Assembly (NCBI RefSeq): GCF_902459695.1
Contig: NZ_CABPRZ010000002.1
Coordinates: 186,001-250,000 of the forward strand
From: Pandoraea terrae
GTDB lineage: Bacteria > Pseudomonadota > Gammaproteobacteria > Burkholderiales > Burkholderiaceae
Direction: 5' to 3'
DNA length: 64,000 bases
Part shown: one piece after another, positions 52,033-60,911 of the stretch
How positions within the stretch are numbered: the first letter of the stretch is position 1
How the letters are laid out: each line of letters opens with the position of its first letter
Position numbers and translations under genes: made by a program
Notes under the pieces: model-generated
What the model saw: the letters and a program-made list of their open reading frames with translations, nothing else
What the model was told of the DNA's origin: nothing
Database searches by the model: none

Positions 52033-53136
52033 ATGGATCGCAAGATTTTCGGCGAAATCGTCGCCCAGACTGCCGAAAATGGCGTCACCGCCCCGCTCAA
52101 TCCAACGACGCTGGATCCCGCAGCCGAAGCGGCAGCGGCGGCGCTCGCCCGCGAAGGCGATTCAGTCAACACGCGGCAAAGCTATCGCTCCGCCCTGCGG
52201 TATTGGGCCGCCTGGTACGGTTTGCGATACCGCCAACCGTTGCTGCCGCCGCTCTCGTCTGCGGCAATCGTTCAGTTCATCGTGGATCACGCCGAACGGA
52301 CGACGCCGCAAGGCCTCGCCACGGAAATGCCGGCGGCACTGGACGCCGCGCTCGTGGCGCTTGGCATGAAGGCGCGCCGGGGTGCGCCTGCACTGGCGAC
52401 GCTACGTCATCGGCTGGCGGTGATCGGCAAGCTGCATACGGTTCGCGGGCTCGCCAATCCGTGCGCCGAGCCGGCGGTGCGGGAATTGATGGCGAAGACG
52501 CGCCGGGCATACGCGAAGCGCGGGGTTCGGCCCGCGAAGAAGGCGGCATTGACGCGCGATCCGTTGCGGCAGATTCTGGCCACGTGCGACGACTCGCTGC
52601 GCGGAAAACGCGATCGGGCCCTGCTGCTGTTCGCCTGGGCCAGCGGCGGCCGGCGGCGCTCGGAAGTCGTGCGGGCCTCGTTCGATACGCTGCGGCGCAC
52701 CGGTGACGATGCCTACGTTTTTACCTTGACGTGGTCGAAAACCAATCAAGGCGGCGAAGCACGGGCGGAAAACGACAAACCGATCGTCGGCGAAGCGGGG
52801 GCGGCACTCACGGCGTGGCTGGCTGCCTCGAAACTCACCGAAGGGCCGCTGTTTCGGCGCATCCGTCGTGGCGGGCATGTGGGCGAACCGCTCACGGAGG
52901 CGGCAGTACGCGACATCGTGCGCAAACGTTGTGCAATGGCCGGATTGGAAGGCGATTACTCGGCGCACTCACTGCGCGCCGGATTTGTGACGGAAGCGGC
53001 CCGGCAGCAAATTCCGCTGGCGGAAACCATGGCGATGACGGGCCACACCAGCGTGGCGACTGTCGTCGGCTACTTCCGTGGCGCGGATATCTCACGCTCC
53101 CGCGCCGCGCGTCTCATTGACGACGAGCCGTCCTGA
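52033..53136 (+). CDS. Tyrosine recombinase (TnpS-like site-specific integrase)
   Basis: A 367-residue recombinase. The N-terminal SAM-like DNA-binding domain (VNTRQSYRSALRYWAAWYGL) precedes the catalytic domain. Catalytic residues visible are Arg in FAWASGGRRRSEV, His-x-x-Arg in YSAHSLRAGFVTEA, and His plus the nucleophile Tyr in MTGHTSVATVVGYFR. ATG 52033 was chosen because the 22 residues from the upstream ATG at 51967 are hydrophobic and overlap the inverted repeat. It is divergent from the KfrA-like gene. No transposase or integrated element is adjacent, so its target is unclear. Confidence 0.87.
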   Translation: MDRKIFGEIVAQTAENGVTAPLNPTTLDPAAEAAAAALAREGDSVNTRQSYRSALRYWAAWYGLRYRQPLLPPLSSAAIVQFIVDHAERTTPQGLATEMPAALDAALVALGMKARRGAPALATLRHRLAVIGKLHTVRGLANPCAEPAVRELMAKTRRAYAKRGVRPAKKAALTRDPLRQILATCDDSLRGKRDRALLLFAWASGGRRRSEVVRASFDTLRRTGDDAYVFTLTWSKTNQGGEARAENDKPIVGEAGAALTAWLAASKLTEGPLFRRIRRGGHVGEPLTEAAVRDIVRKRCAMAGLEGDYSAHSLRAGFVTEAARQQIPLAETMAMTGHTSVATVVGYFRGADISRSRAARLIDDEPS

Positions 53137-53162
53137 ACGCTGCGAGCCGGAAGCATGAAGGT

Positions 53163-54308
53163 TCAGGTTTTCTTGCAGGCCAGCGCCGCGACGCTGTTGA
53201 GCAGGACGCGAACGAGTTCGGACTGACGGGCCACGCCGGTCTTGGAGAAAATCGAACGCAGATGCGCCCTGACGGTGTTTGTGCGGACGTTGAGCGCAAC
53301 GGCTGCCTCCTCCAGCGAGAGTCCTTTGGCGAGCTCCATGGCGAGCGCCGCCTCGGCAGGCGTCAAGCCGAACATTTGGCGCACAACCTCGTGCGTTGCC
53401 TGCGGCTGGCTATCCGGGTCACGCACGAATACGGCCACGGCGGGCCGGCGCTTACCCTCCGACCACTCCCCCATGGGGACGCTGCGCACCACAACGCCGA
53501 GGTTCCGCTTGCCTGACGGGCGCATGACCGACATGGCCTCGACGACCGCCCGTCCCGGTTTCGCATGTCCGCACAACGCCCCCTTGACGAGCCGCTGAAG
53601 CTCACGGTCGTCGCGCGGGTACACCGCCGCCAGCGCGTTGTCGGCAAGTCTGAGCCCGTCGCGTGCTTGCAGCAGCTCGTCCGCCGGCGCGTTGGTTTGC
53701 AGTATCTTGCCGTTTTCGTCGAGGATGAGCGTCCCGACCATCAGGCGGTCCATCGCCCCCGCGTAGAGCTTGCGCTCGGACTCGCTCCGGTCGAAGTGCG
53801 CGTGCAATATCATGGCGCGCTTCAGGTGAGGCAGCAGCAGGCGACAGAAGGCCTTGTCATTTTCCGAAAACGCCTCGGCCTCGCGCGGACGACAGACGCG
53901 TAGTCGGCATTCCTCGCCGCCGGGGGTACGAACATCCGCCCCCATGATGTGAAAAACGTTGTAGTGTGCGAGAAATTCCTGATAGAGGGGTGAGGCTATC
54001 CATTGCGCCTCGCCCAGGATCTCGTGGACCGTGACGACCTGCTCGGGGGGCAGGTCCACGAACGGATCTAGCGAGTAGTAATACGTTGCATAGGAGACAG
54101 ATCCTTCCGTCGTGACGTCTCCCGCGCTGATATACAACCCCGGGTCATCCGGCGTCGATGAGCGGAGAATCAATGTGACGTAGTTCGCACGCAAGCGCTC
54201 GCGGATGAAATTGAGACTCTTCTGCCAGGGAACGGGTTCGAGTGGCCCCTCGTAGATCAGGCCGATCAACTGGCTAAGTTCATCGGCAGACAGGGAAGCA
54301 GGATCCAT
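53163..54308 (-). CDS. LuxR-type HTH regulator with PAS-like N-terminus
   Basis: A 381-residue protein. The C-terminal LuxR HTH (about 315-370) reads FGLTPAEAALAMELAKGLSL followed by VRTNTVRAHLRSIFSKTGVA. The N-terminal 180 residues look like a GAF/autoinducer-like sensor (SYATYYYSLDPFVDLPPEQV), and a PAS-like segment (VGTLILDENGKILQTNAPAD) sits near residue 190. There is no receiver domain and no acyl-homoserine-lactone synthase nearby. It is divergent from the nitronate monooxygenase-like gene by 228 bases, a plausible target. Confidence 0.85.
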   Translation of the reverse strand: MDPASLSADELSQLIGLIYEGPLEPVPWQKSLNFIRERLRANYVTLILRSSTPDDPGLYISAGDVTTEGSVSYATYYYSLDPFVDLPPEQVVTVHEILGEAQWIASPLYQEFLAHYNVFHIMGADVRTPGGEECRLRVCRPREAEAFSENDKAFCRLLLPHLKRAMILHAHFDRSESERKLYAGAMDRLMVGTLILDENGKILQTNAPADELLQARDGLRLADNALAAVYPRDDRELQRLVKGALCGHAKPGRAVVEAMSVMRPSGKRNLGVVVRSVPMGEWSEGKRRPAVAVFVRDPDSQPQATHEVVRQMFGLTPAEAALAMELAKGLSLEEAAVALNVRTNTVRAHLRSIFSKTGVARQSELVRVLLNSVAALACKKT

Positions 54309-54536
54309 CTTGGTTCTCGTGGGCGGGACGATGAGTCAGGCGCTGTCAGAACACTGCGCACGCTCGTCGTCCAGTCTGGTGCGCGGCATAGCGCGTGTCA
54401 AGTATTCCGCCCGCCTGGGCGCGAGGGGTACGCCTTCCTCGCCAGAAGCTACATTTGAATGGTATGTTTCGACATGCCGGCCGCGCAGCCACGACCTGTC
54501 CTTCGCCCCCCCTACCCCGATGAGGTGCCCAACGTC

Positions 54537-55646
54537 ATGACTTCGTCCAACCCATTGCTCGTTACCAAGCTTGGCATCAGCACGCCGATCATCCAGGCGC
54601 CCATGGCGGGCGTCACCACGCCCGCGCTCGCCGCCGCCGTTTCCAACGCCGGCGCGCTGGGCTCGCTCGGCGTTGCCGCCATGGGCGCGGATGGCGCACG
54701 CACCGCGATTCGCGAGACTCGGGCACTCACGGACAAACCGTTCAACATCAATGTGTTCTGTCATCCGCCCGCTACGCTGGATGCGGCACGCCAGTCGGCA
54801 TGGATTGCTTACCTTGCCCCCGAGTTTGCGAAGTTTGGCGCCGCTGCGCCCGCCGAGTTGCGTGAGATCTACACGAGCTTTCTCGCCGACGAGGCCATGT
54901 ACAAGATGCTGCTTGACGAGCGTCCGGCCGTCGTCAGCTTTCATTTCGGCTTGCCACGTACTGAGTGGATCAAGGCGCTTCACGATGCAGGCATCGTCCT
55001 GCTCGCCAGCGCAACGAATCTCGACGAGGCCAAACGGATCGAAGCTGCCGGCATCGACGCCATCGTCGCGCAAGGTATCGAAGCGGGCGGCCACCGCGGC
55101 TTTTTCGAAGATGCCGGTGATCGCGGTCCGAACGTCGACGAAGGCCTCGGCACCCTGGCGCTGGTGCGTTTGCTCGTGGAGAAAACCACGCTGCCCGTGA
55201 TCGCGGCCGGTGGCATCATGGATGGCGCGGGCATCGCAGCGGCGCTTGCACTCGGTGCGCAGGCGGCGCAGCTCGGCACCGCCTTCGTCGCCTGCCCGGA
55301 ATCGTCGGCGGACGCTGCCTACCGCGCGGCGCTTACCAGCGCAAAACCACCGCGCACCGCCATGATCCGCGCGATCTCCGGGCGCCCTGCGCGCGGGTTC
55401 GCCAATCGGTTGTGGGAGTTGGAGCAGGCGGCCGACCGACCGCTCGTCGCGGGCTATCCGATGGCCTACGATGCCGGCAAGGCGCTGGGCGCCGCCGCGA
55501 AGGCAAAGGGTGACAGTCACTATGCCGCACAATGGGCGGGACAGGCCGCGCCCCTCGCGCGCGCCCTGCCCGCCGCCGATCTGGTCGCGGCATTGCGCAC
55601 CGAGACGCGCGCCACGCTCGACGCCTTGCGGACGCTCATCATCTGA
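54537..55646 (+). CDS. Nitronate monooxygenase-like FMN enzyme (NPD family)
   Basis: A 369-residue TIM-barrel flavoprotein. It starts at ATG 54537 with [20 protein letters not shown]. The FMN-binding and family motifs follow: [30 protein letters not shown] (catalytic His as in class I NMOs) and [20 protein letters not shown]. It likely detoxifies propionate 3-nitronate or related nitroalkanes, though many members are of unknown substrate. The CTATATAG-type or shared elements described elsewhere are not present upstream. Confidence 0.88.
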   Translation: MTSSNPLLVTKLGISTPIIQAPMAGVTTPALAAAVSNAGALGSLGVAAMGADGARTAIRETRALTDKPFNINVFCHPPATLDAARQSAWIAYLAPEFAKFGAAAPAELREIYTSFLADEAMYKMLLDERPAVVSFHFGLPRTEWIKALHDAGIVLLASATNLDEAKRIEAAGIDAIVAQGIEAGGHRGFFEDAGDRGPNVDEGLGTLALVRLLVEKTTLPVIAAGGIMDGAGIAAALALGAQAAQLGTAFVACPESSADAAYRAALTSAKPPRTAMIRAISGRPARGFANRLWELEQAADRPLVAGYPMAYDAGKALGAAAKAKGDSHYAAQWAGQAAPLARALPAADLVAALRTETRATLDALRTLII

Positions 55647-55652
55647 CGACGC

Positions 55653-55687
55653 AAAAACGCCCGGCCAACGCAATGCGTTGCCGGGCG
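55653..55687 (-). terminator. Terminator of the branched-chain ABC transporter operon
   Basis: CGCCCGG/CCGGGCG (55658-55664 with 55681-55687) and CAACGC/GCGTTG (55666-55671 with 55675-55680) form a long hairpin with a 3-base loop and one bulge. On the minus strand it ends in TTTTT (55653-55657), 21 bases past the livF stop. Confidence 0.8.
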
Positions 55688-55707
55688 CGCTGGCTACACC
55701 ACCGTCG

Positions 55708-56430
55708 TCAATGTCCGCCGCCGAGATACGCAGCCTTTACGGCCGCGTCGTTGCGCAAACGCTCGGCCGGTCCATGCACCGAGATCCGTCCGTTTTCCAG
55801 CACATAGCCATAATCGGCCACGGCCAACGCCGCACTGGCGAACTGCTCCACCAGCAGCATCGTCACCCCGTCGGACTTCAGGTTGCCGATGATGCGGAAG
55901 ACTTCGTCCACCAGAATCGGCGCCAAACCCATCGACGGCTCATCGAGCAACACGATGTCAGGCCGCAACATGACGGCGCGCGCCATGGCGAGCATCTGCT
56001 GCTCGCCGCCGGACAAGGTTCCGGCAAGCTGATTGCGGCGCTCTTTCAGGCGCGGGAACAGGTCCATCGCCCGCTCCAGGTCGGCGGCCACGTCGCCGCG
56101 CGGACGGCTGCCGGTCAAGCGTGCAAACGCGCCGAGCCGAAGATTGTCGGTCACCGACATCGTCGCGAACACGCGCCGCCCTTCCGGGGAATGGGCCAGG
56201 CCGCGCTTGGCGATGCGGTGCGAGTCGAGCCCGTCGATACGCTGGCCGCTCAGCGTGATCTCTCCGCCGGTCGGCTTGATCATGCCGGAGACGGCTCGCA
56301 TGGTGGTGGTCTTGCCGGCCCCGTTCGAGCCGATCAGCGTGACGACTTTCCCGGCCGGCACTTCGATGTCGATGCCATGCAGCACCTGCACCTTGCCATA
56401 ACCGGCTTGCAAATTGCGAATCGAAAGCAT
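55708..56430 (-). CDS. livF: Branched-chain amino-acid-type ABC transporter ATP-binding protein LivF
   Basis: A 240-residue ATPase starting at ATG 56430. Walker A is LIGSNGAGKTTT, the LivF-type switch is GLAHSPEGRRVFATMSV, the signature is TLSGGEQQMLAMARAVM, and Walker B is PDIVLLDEPSMGLAP. It pairs with the LivG half of the preceding fusion protein. Together they drive uptake of a branched-chain amino acid, amide or aromatic compound captured by the substrate-binding protein at 59487-60704. The exact ligand is unknown. Confidence 0.93.
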   Translation of the reverse strand: MLSIRNLQAGYGKVQVLHGIDIEVPAGKVVTLIGSNGAGKTTTMRAVSGMIKPTGGEITLSGQRIDGLDSHRIAKRGLAHSPEGRRVFATMSVTDNLRLGAFARLTGSRPRGDVAADLERAMDLFPRLKERRNQLAGTLSGGEQQMLAMARAVMLRPDIVLLDEPSMGLAPILVDEVFRIIGNLKSDGVTMLLVEQFASAALAVADYGYVLENGRISVHGPAERLRNDAAVKAAYLGGGH

Positions 56431-56468
56431 ATGCGGTCCGTGTTCAGTTGCGGTTGCGGGGTGGCCTC

Positions 56469-58457
56469 TCAGGCGCTCACGGCGCCGGCGCCACCGAGAT
56501 ACGCTTCGATCACCTTCTCGTCGGACTGAATCGCGGCAGGCAGGCCTTCCGCAATCTTCTGTCCGAAATCGAGCACGGACACCGTCTCGCAAGTGCTCAT
56601 CACCACGTCCATGTGGTGCTCGATCAGGATCACGGTGATGCCGTGGTCACGGATCTTGCGGATGATGGACAGCAACTCGCGAATATCGGGCGCGGTCAGC
56701 CCGGCAGCCGGTTCGTCGAGCAAGAGCAGTTTCGGATCGAGCGCCAGCGCGCGGGCAATCTCGAGCAGGCGCTGTTTGCCGTACGGCAGATTGCGCGCCT
56801 CTTCGTCCGCCAGCGGCGCCAGGCCCACGAATTCAAGCAGCGACAGGGCCCGTGCGCGCGCGGCCGCCTCGTCCCGGGTGTAGCGCGGCAGCCTGAGCGC
56901 CACGTCGGCCAGGTTCGCGTCGAAGGTGTGATGCAAGCCGACCAGGATATTTTCGAGCGCCGTCATCTCGCCGAACAGTTGCACGTTCTGGAACGTCCGC
57001 GCAATGCCCGACAGCGCGATATCGGCCGACGACTTGCCCGCGATCGACTTGCCGGAAAACTCGATGGTGCCGGCTGTGGGCACGTAGATGCCGGTCAGCA
57101 CGTTCATCATGGTGCTCTTGCCCGAGCCGTTCGGGCCGATCAAGCCGTGAATCGTGCCGCGGCGCACGGTCAGATCGACCTGGTTCAGCGCCTTCAGGCC
57201 ATCGAACTGCATCAGGATCTGCCGCACCTTGAGCAACTCGTCCGGCCCGCTGGCGGCAGCCGCCAGCACAGGGTCCTGCTTGGTGGCGACGGCGTCGTCG
57301 ATTTGCGCGGCCGACACCGTCATCGCCCGGCGGCGATGCAGGATCCCCTGGCGCAGGAAGCCGACAATGCCGTCCGGCAGGTAATACACGACGAACAGGA
57401 TCATCAGGCCGAAGATCGTCAGGCGCCAATCGGTCAACGCTTCGAGCCGCCACGCAACGGCCGCCAGCGCCACCGTGCCGATCGCCGGCACGGCCGCCCG
57501 GCGGGGCGTGGTGCGTGCGCGCGCGATCGCGACGCCGGCGGCGGCGACCGTCACGACGGCAATCAACGATGCCACGATGCGGAAGATGGCAATGTCGTCG
57601 AGCAACTGCGGCAACAGGACGATGATCGCGGCGCCGAGCAACGAGCCGCTGCGCGTCTTGCGCCCGCCCATGATGACAGCCAGCAGGAACAGGATCGTCA
57701 ATTCGAAGTTGTATGTGTTCGGCGAAATGTACTGTTCCGAATACGAATACAGGCAACCCGCAAGGCCGGCGAATCCCGCGCTGATCACGAATGCGTAAAC
57801 CTTGTAGCGATAGACCGAGACCCCCATGCAATCCGAGGCGACCGGGCTGTCGCGCAATGCCTCGAACGCGCGGCCCAGATGCGACTTGAGAATGCGGTGC
57901 GCCACCAGCATCGCGGCGAGCAACAGTATGGCCACGACCCAGTAGTACTCGACTTCGTCGATGGCATGGCCGCCGATCATCGGCTTGGACAATTTGATGC
58001 CGAGCGGGCCGGACGTCAGAAAGTCCATTTCATTGATCAGGATCTGGAGGATGGTGCCGAACGCAAGCGTCACCATCGCCAGATACGGTCCGATCACCCG
58101 CAACGCGGGCAGCGCCAGGAGTGCGCCGAACCCGGCCGTGACCAGCACCGAAGCAGGCACGGCGAACCAGAACGAAAGGCCGAGTTTCGTGAAGAATACG
58201 CCGGCGACATAGGCGCCGACGCCGAACAGCCCCGCATGGCCGAGCGACACCTGGCCGGTGTAGCCGACCACGATGTCGAGCCCGAACAGCAGGATCGCGT
58301 AGATCATGATCGTTTCGATCATGTGGATGTAATACGGATTGCTGACGGCGAGCGGAAAACCGAACAACGCCACCAGGCCCGCCAGCGCGCCGAGCGCGCC
58401 GAAAACCCCGAGGCCGCCAAAGGCGCGCAGGGATTGGGAAGTCGTCTGTGCGCTCAT
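56469..58457 (-). CDS. LivM-LivG fusion: ABC permease plus ATP-binding domain
   Basis: A 662-residue protein. Residues 1-310 or so are the LivM permease (IVVGYTGQVSLGHAGLFGVG, ALRVIGPYLAMVTLAFGTIL, GRAFEALRDSPVASDCMGV, FLLAVIMGGRKTRSGSLLGA). A hydrophobic stretch and linker (to about 390) lead into a full LivG ATPase with GLIGPNGSGKSTMMNVLTG, SGIARTFQNVQLF, NLPYGKQRLLEIARALALDP and LLLLDEPAAGLTAPD. Usually these are separate genes. No stop or frameshift interrupts the join, and fused forms are known in betaproteobacteria. Its ATG lies 2 bases past the livH stop. Confidence 0.92.
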   Translation of the reverse strand: MSAQTTSQSLRAFGGLGVFGALGALAGLVALFGFPLAVSNPYYIHMIETIMIYAILLFGLDIVVGYTGQVSLGHAGLFGVGAYVAGVFFTKLGLSFWFAVPASVLVTAGFGALLALPALRVIGPYLAMVTLAFGTILQILINEMDFLTSGPLGIKLSKPMIGGHAIDEVEYYWVVAILLLAAMLVAHRILKSHLGRAFEALRDSPVASDCMGVSVYRYKVYAFVISAGFAGLAGCLYSYSEQYISPNTYNFELTILFLLAVIMGGRKTRSGSLLGAAIIVLLPQLLDDIAIFRIVASLIAVVTVAAAGVAIARARTTPRRAAVPAIGTVALAAVAWRLEALTDWRLTIFGLMILFVVYYLPDGIVGFLRQGILHRRRAMTVSAAQIDDAVATKQDPVLAAAASGPDELLKVRQILMQFDGLKALNQVDLTVRRGTIHGLIGPNGSGKSTMMNVLTGIYVPTAGTIEFSGKSIAGKSSADIALSGIARTFQNVQLFGEMTALENILVGLHHTFDANLADVALRLPRYTRDEAAARARALSLLEFVGLAPLADEEARNLPYGKQRLLEIARALALDPKLLLLDEPAAGLTAPDIRELLSIIRKIRDHGITVILIEHHMDVVMSTCETVSVLDFGQKIAEGLPAAIQSDEKVIEAYLGGAGAVSA

Positions 58458-58459
58458 GC

Positions 58460-59338
58460 TCACACCTTCTTGATGGCGGTCTTGCCGAACAGGCCGGCGG
58501 GCTTCACGGCCAGCACCAGCAACAGCAGCACGAGTCCCGGCACGTCCTTGTAGCCGGTCGACAGATAAAAGCCGGTGGTCGTCTCGGCCACCCCAAGCAT
58601 CACGCCGCCCACGAGCACGCCCATGCCGGACGACAGGCCGCCGATAATGGCTACGGCGAACGCCTTCAGGCCAAGCACCGCGCCCATCGTCGCGCCCGTG
58701 AGCGTCAACGGCGCAATGAGCACCCCGGCGAAAGCCGCGGTCATCGATGAGAGCGCGTACGAGAAGGTGATGACGAGGCTCGTATTGATGCCCATGAGAC
58801 CAGCCGCGTCGCGATCGTTCGACGTCGCCACGACGGCCTTGCCGTAAATCGAGCGGCGGTTGAAAAGCTCGACGGCGGCCATCATCAGGAGCGCGCCGCC
58901 CACGACGAGCAGTTCCATCGGCAACACATTGGCGCCAAGCAGATGCACCGGCGCTTCCGGCAGCGGCGACGGAAACTTCAAGTCGTCCCGCCCCCACAGG
59001 TTTTCAGCAACATTGCGGAAGATGATGCCGAGCGCGATCGTCGACATGATCCAGCCGAACTCCGACTTGATGCGAAGTGCGGGTCTCACGCCGATCCGCT
59101 CGACGAACGCGCCTTGAAGCAGCCCGAACAGACAGACAATGGGGATCATCAGCCAATAATTGAGGCCGAGGGAATCGACGAGGGTCAGGCCAACCAGGGC
59201 GCCAAGCATCAACGCTTCGCCCTGTCCAAAGTTCAGCGTGCCGGACGTCGCGAACGTCAGTTGATAACCGAAGGCGATCACGGCGTAAATCATCCCCAGC
59301 GCGATACCGCTGTAGATGAGTTGAATCAGGATGGTCAT
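58460..59338 (-). CDS. livH: Branched-chain amino-acid-type ABC transporter permease LivH
   Basis: A 292-residue, roughly eight-helix permease. Family stretches are IYSGIALGMIYAVIAFGYQL, TSGTLNFGQGEALMLGALVG, GKAVVATSNDRDAAGLMGIN (EAA-like loop) and LGLKAFAVAIIGGLSSGMGV. It is the second gene of the operon, 148 bases downstream of the substrate-binding-protein gene and separated from it by a hairpin that should make binding protein more abundant than permease. Confidence 0.93.
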   Translation of the reverse strand: MTILIQLIYSGIALGMIYAVIAFGYQLTFATSGTLNFGQGEALMLGALVGLTLVDSLGLNYWLMIPIVCLFGLLQGAFVERIGVRPALRIKSEFGWIMSTIALGIIFRNVAENLWGRDDLKFPSPLPEAPVHLLGANVLPMELLVVGGALLMMAAVELFNRRSIYGKAVVATSNDRDAAGLMGINTSLVITFSYALSSMTAAFAGVLIAPLTLTGATMGAVLGLKAFAVAIIGGLSSGMGVLVGGVMLGVAETTTGFYLSTGYKDVPGLVLLLLVLAVKPAGLFGKTAIKKV

Positions 59339-59445
59339 GCGGTCCTCTCTCGCGTGAGGGCGAGCCTACGAGACACTGCGGCACAGGAGACGTCATGGCA
59401 GACGTATCACGTCGGGGCCCGGCCCCATGCGCCGCAGCCCCGACG

Positions 59446-59470
59446 AAAAGCCGGCCAACGTGTGGCCGGC
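59446..59470 (-). terminator. Attenuating terminator between binding protein and permease genes
   Basis: GCCGGCCA (59450-59457) pairs with TGGCCGGC (59463-59470) around a 5-base loop. On the minus strand TTTT follows (59446-59449). It lies 17 bases after the binding-protein stop and probably reduces read-through to livH. Confidence 0.75.
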
Positions 59471-59486
59471 GTCACTGCCTGAGGGT

Positions 59487-60704
59487 TTATTTGCTTGCGT
59501 GTTTGGCGCGCACATTCGCACCGTTCTTGAGGTCCGCGTCATAGGCGTAGACCACTCGGCCGCCCTTGACTTCGCCCATCACGGGAATATTGGCCGTGAT
59601 GGCGTCATGGTCGTCGCGGGTGAACGGCTTGTCGTACGTCGTCACAACGCCTTCGACCTTCGCTTGAAGGCTTTCGAGGGCTTCACGCACCTTCGGGCCG
59701 TCCGTGCTGTTGGCCTGCTTGATGGCGGCGGCCAGCAGATACACCGAGTCATAGCCTTGCGCAGCCGAGACCGGCGAGTCGATCCGGTTGTTCTTCGGCT
59801 TGAACATTTTCAGGTAGCCGTCGATGAAAGCCTTGCGCTTGGGCGTGTTCGCCTCCTGGATGAAGGTCTGCGGCATGCGCGCGCCTTCGCCGTTGGCGCC
59901 CGAATTGTCGATGTAATTGGCCATCGACAGGGTCCAGCTGCCGACGATCGGCAGTTTCCAGCCGAGCTTCGCCATGCCGTTCGCGATCTGGGCCAGTTCC
60001 GGTCCGATGCCGTAGGTCAGGATCACATCCGCGCCGGCCTGCTTCGCCTTCAGCAGTTGGGCCGTCATGTCCACGTCCTTGATGTTGAACTTCTCGACGG
60101 CGACCGGCTTGATGCCCTTCGCGGCCAACGCCTTTTCCAGGTCCTCACGGCCAAGCTGGCCATAATTGGTCGAATCGGCCAGGATCGCCGGCTTCTTGAA
60201 GCCGCGCTTGGCGATGGCTTCCTCGACGATCATCGGCGCCTGGATGCTGTCCTTCGCCGAGTTGCGGAAAACGTAGTTATCCGGATATTGCGGTGGCTTG
60301 AACTGGTCGGTAATGATGGTGCCGGTCGCAACGTTGTTGAACACCGGAATCCTGGCGTCCTGATAGAAGCGCTGCGAGGCCAGCGCCACACCGGTGTTGA
60401 TGTAGCCGACGGTCGCGACCACCTTCTCCTTGTTGATCAGCTCCTGCGCGACCTGCACGCCGCGCTCGTTCTTGGCTTCCTCGTCGCGTTCCACGAGGAC
60501 AATCTGGCGGCCCAGCACCCCGCCCGATTTGTTGATTTCAGCCGCGGCCAGCCGCACCCCATCGCGCATGGACACGCCCATCGACGACGAACCGCCCGTG
60601 AACGGCCCGGAAACCCCGATCTTGATCGGATCGGCCGCCACGGCTGCGGTGGCCGACACAGCGAATGCAACGGCGCCAGCGATAAGCTTGAAACGGAAGT
60701 GCAT
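59487..60704 (-). CDS. Periplasmic substrate-binding protein of the Liv-type ABC transporter
   Basis: A 405-residue type I periplasmic binding protein. It starts at ATG 60704 with AGGAGA upstream and a Sec signal (FKLIAGAVAFAVSATAAVAA, cleaved before DPIKIG). The LivJ/K fold has IGVSGPFTGGSSSMGVSMRD, INKSGGVLGRQIVLVERDEE, GYINTGVALA and ILTYGIGPELAQIANGM. Serine-rich GGSSSMG replaces the usual ligand-binding loop, so the ligand may not be a simple branched-chain amino acid. It is the first gene of the operon. The 207 bases upstream contain no gene. Confidence 0.92.
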   Translation of the reverse strand: MHFRFKLIAGAVAFAVSATAAVAADPIKIGVSGPFTGGSSSMGVSMRDGVRLAAAEINKSGGVLGRQIVLVERDEEAKNERGVQVAQELINKEKVVATVGYINTGVALASQRFYQDARIPVFNNVATGTIITDQFKPPQYPDNYVFRNSAKDSIQAPMIVEEAIAKRGFKKPAILADSTNYGQLGREDLEKALAAKGIKPVAVEKFNIKDVDMTAQLLKAKQAGADVILTYGIGPELAQIANGMAKLGWKLPIVGSWTLSMANYIDNSGANGEGARMPQTFIQEANTPKRKAFIDGYLKMFKPKNNRIDSPVSAAQGYDSVYLLAAAIKQANSTDGPKVREALESLQAKVEGVVTTYDKPFTRDDHDAITANIPVMGEVKGGRVVYAYDADLKNGANVRAKHASK

Positions 60705-60911
60705 ATGGTCTCCTGTCGATTGCGTGCGGTACGACGCTTGAATATAGCCAAGGCATGCTGACGCGCATCGATACGTCTCCTGCTTTTGCCGCCCCATGCT
60801 TGGAATTCGTTTCAGGGCAATCGGAACGATGCGAACGACAGGCCTAGCGCGCCGATTATGTGACCGCTGAGTTTCGCACGCAAAGGCGGGAATACCCCTA
60901 TATTAAGGAGA

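Noticed and set aside
52033-53136. The recombinase as the integrase of a prophage or genomic island.
   Set aside because: No tRNA target, phage genes, excisionase or attachment-site duplication is visible around it. The divergent KfrA-like partner fits a resolution module better.
56448-58553. A long + strand open frame opposite the LivM-LivG fusion.
   Set aside because: It is composed of low-complexity Arg/His/Gln/Asp-rich sequence typical of antisense frames. The minus strand encodes clear permease and ATPase domains.
59404-59411. A third GTATCACG, possibly another copy of the shared regulatory element.
   Set aside because: Nothing after the first eight bases matches (no TTGTTTA or CGTGAGGACTTCG), and it lies between liv genes without an oxidant link.
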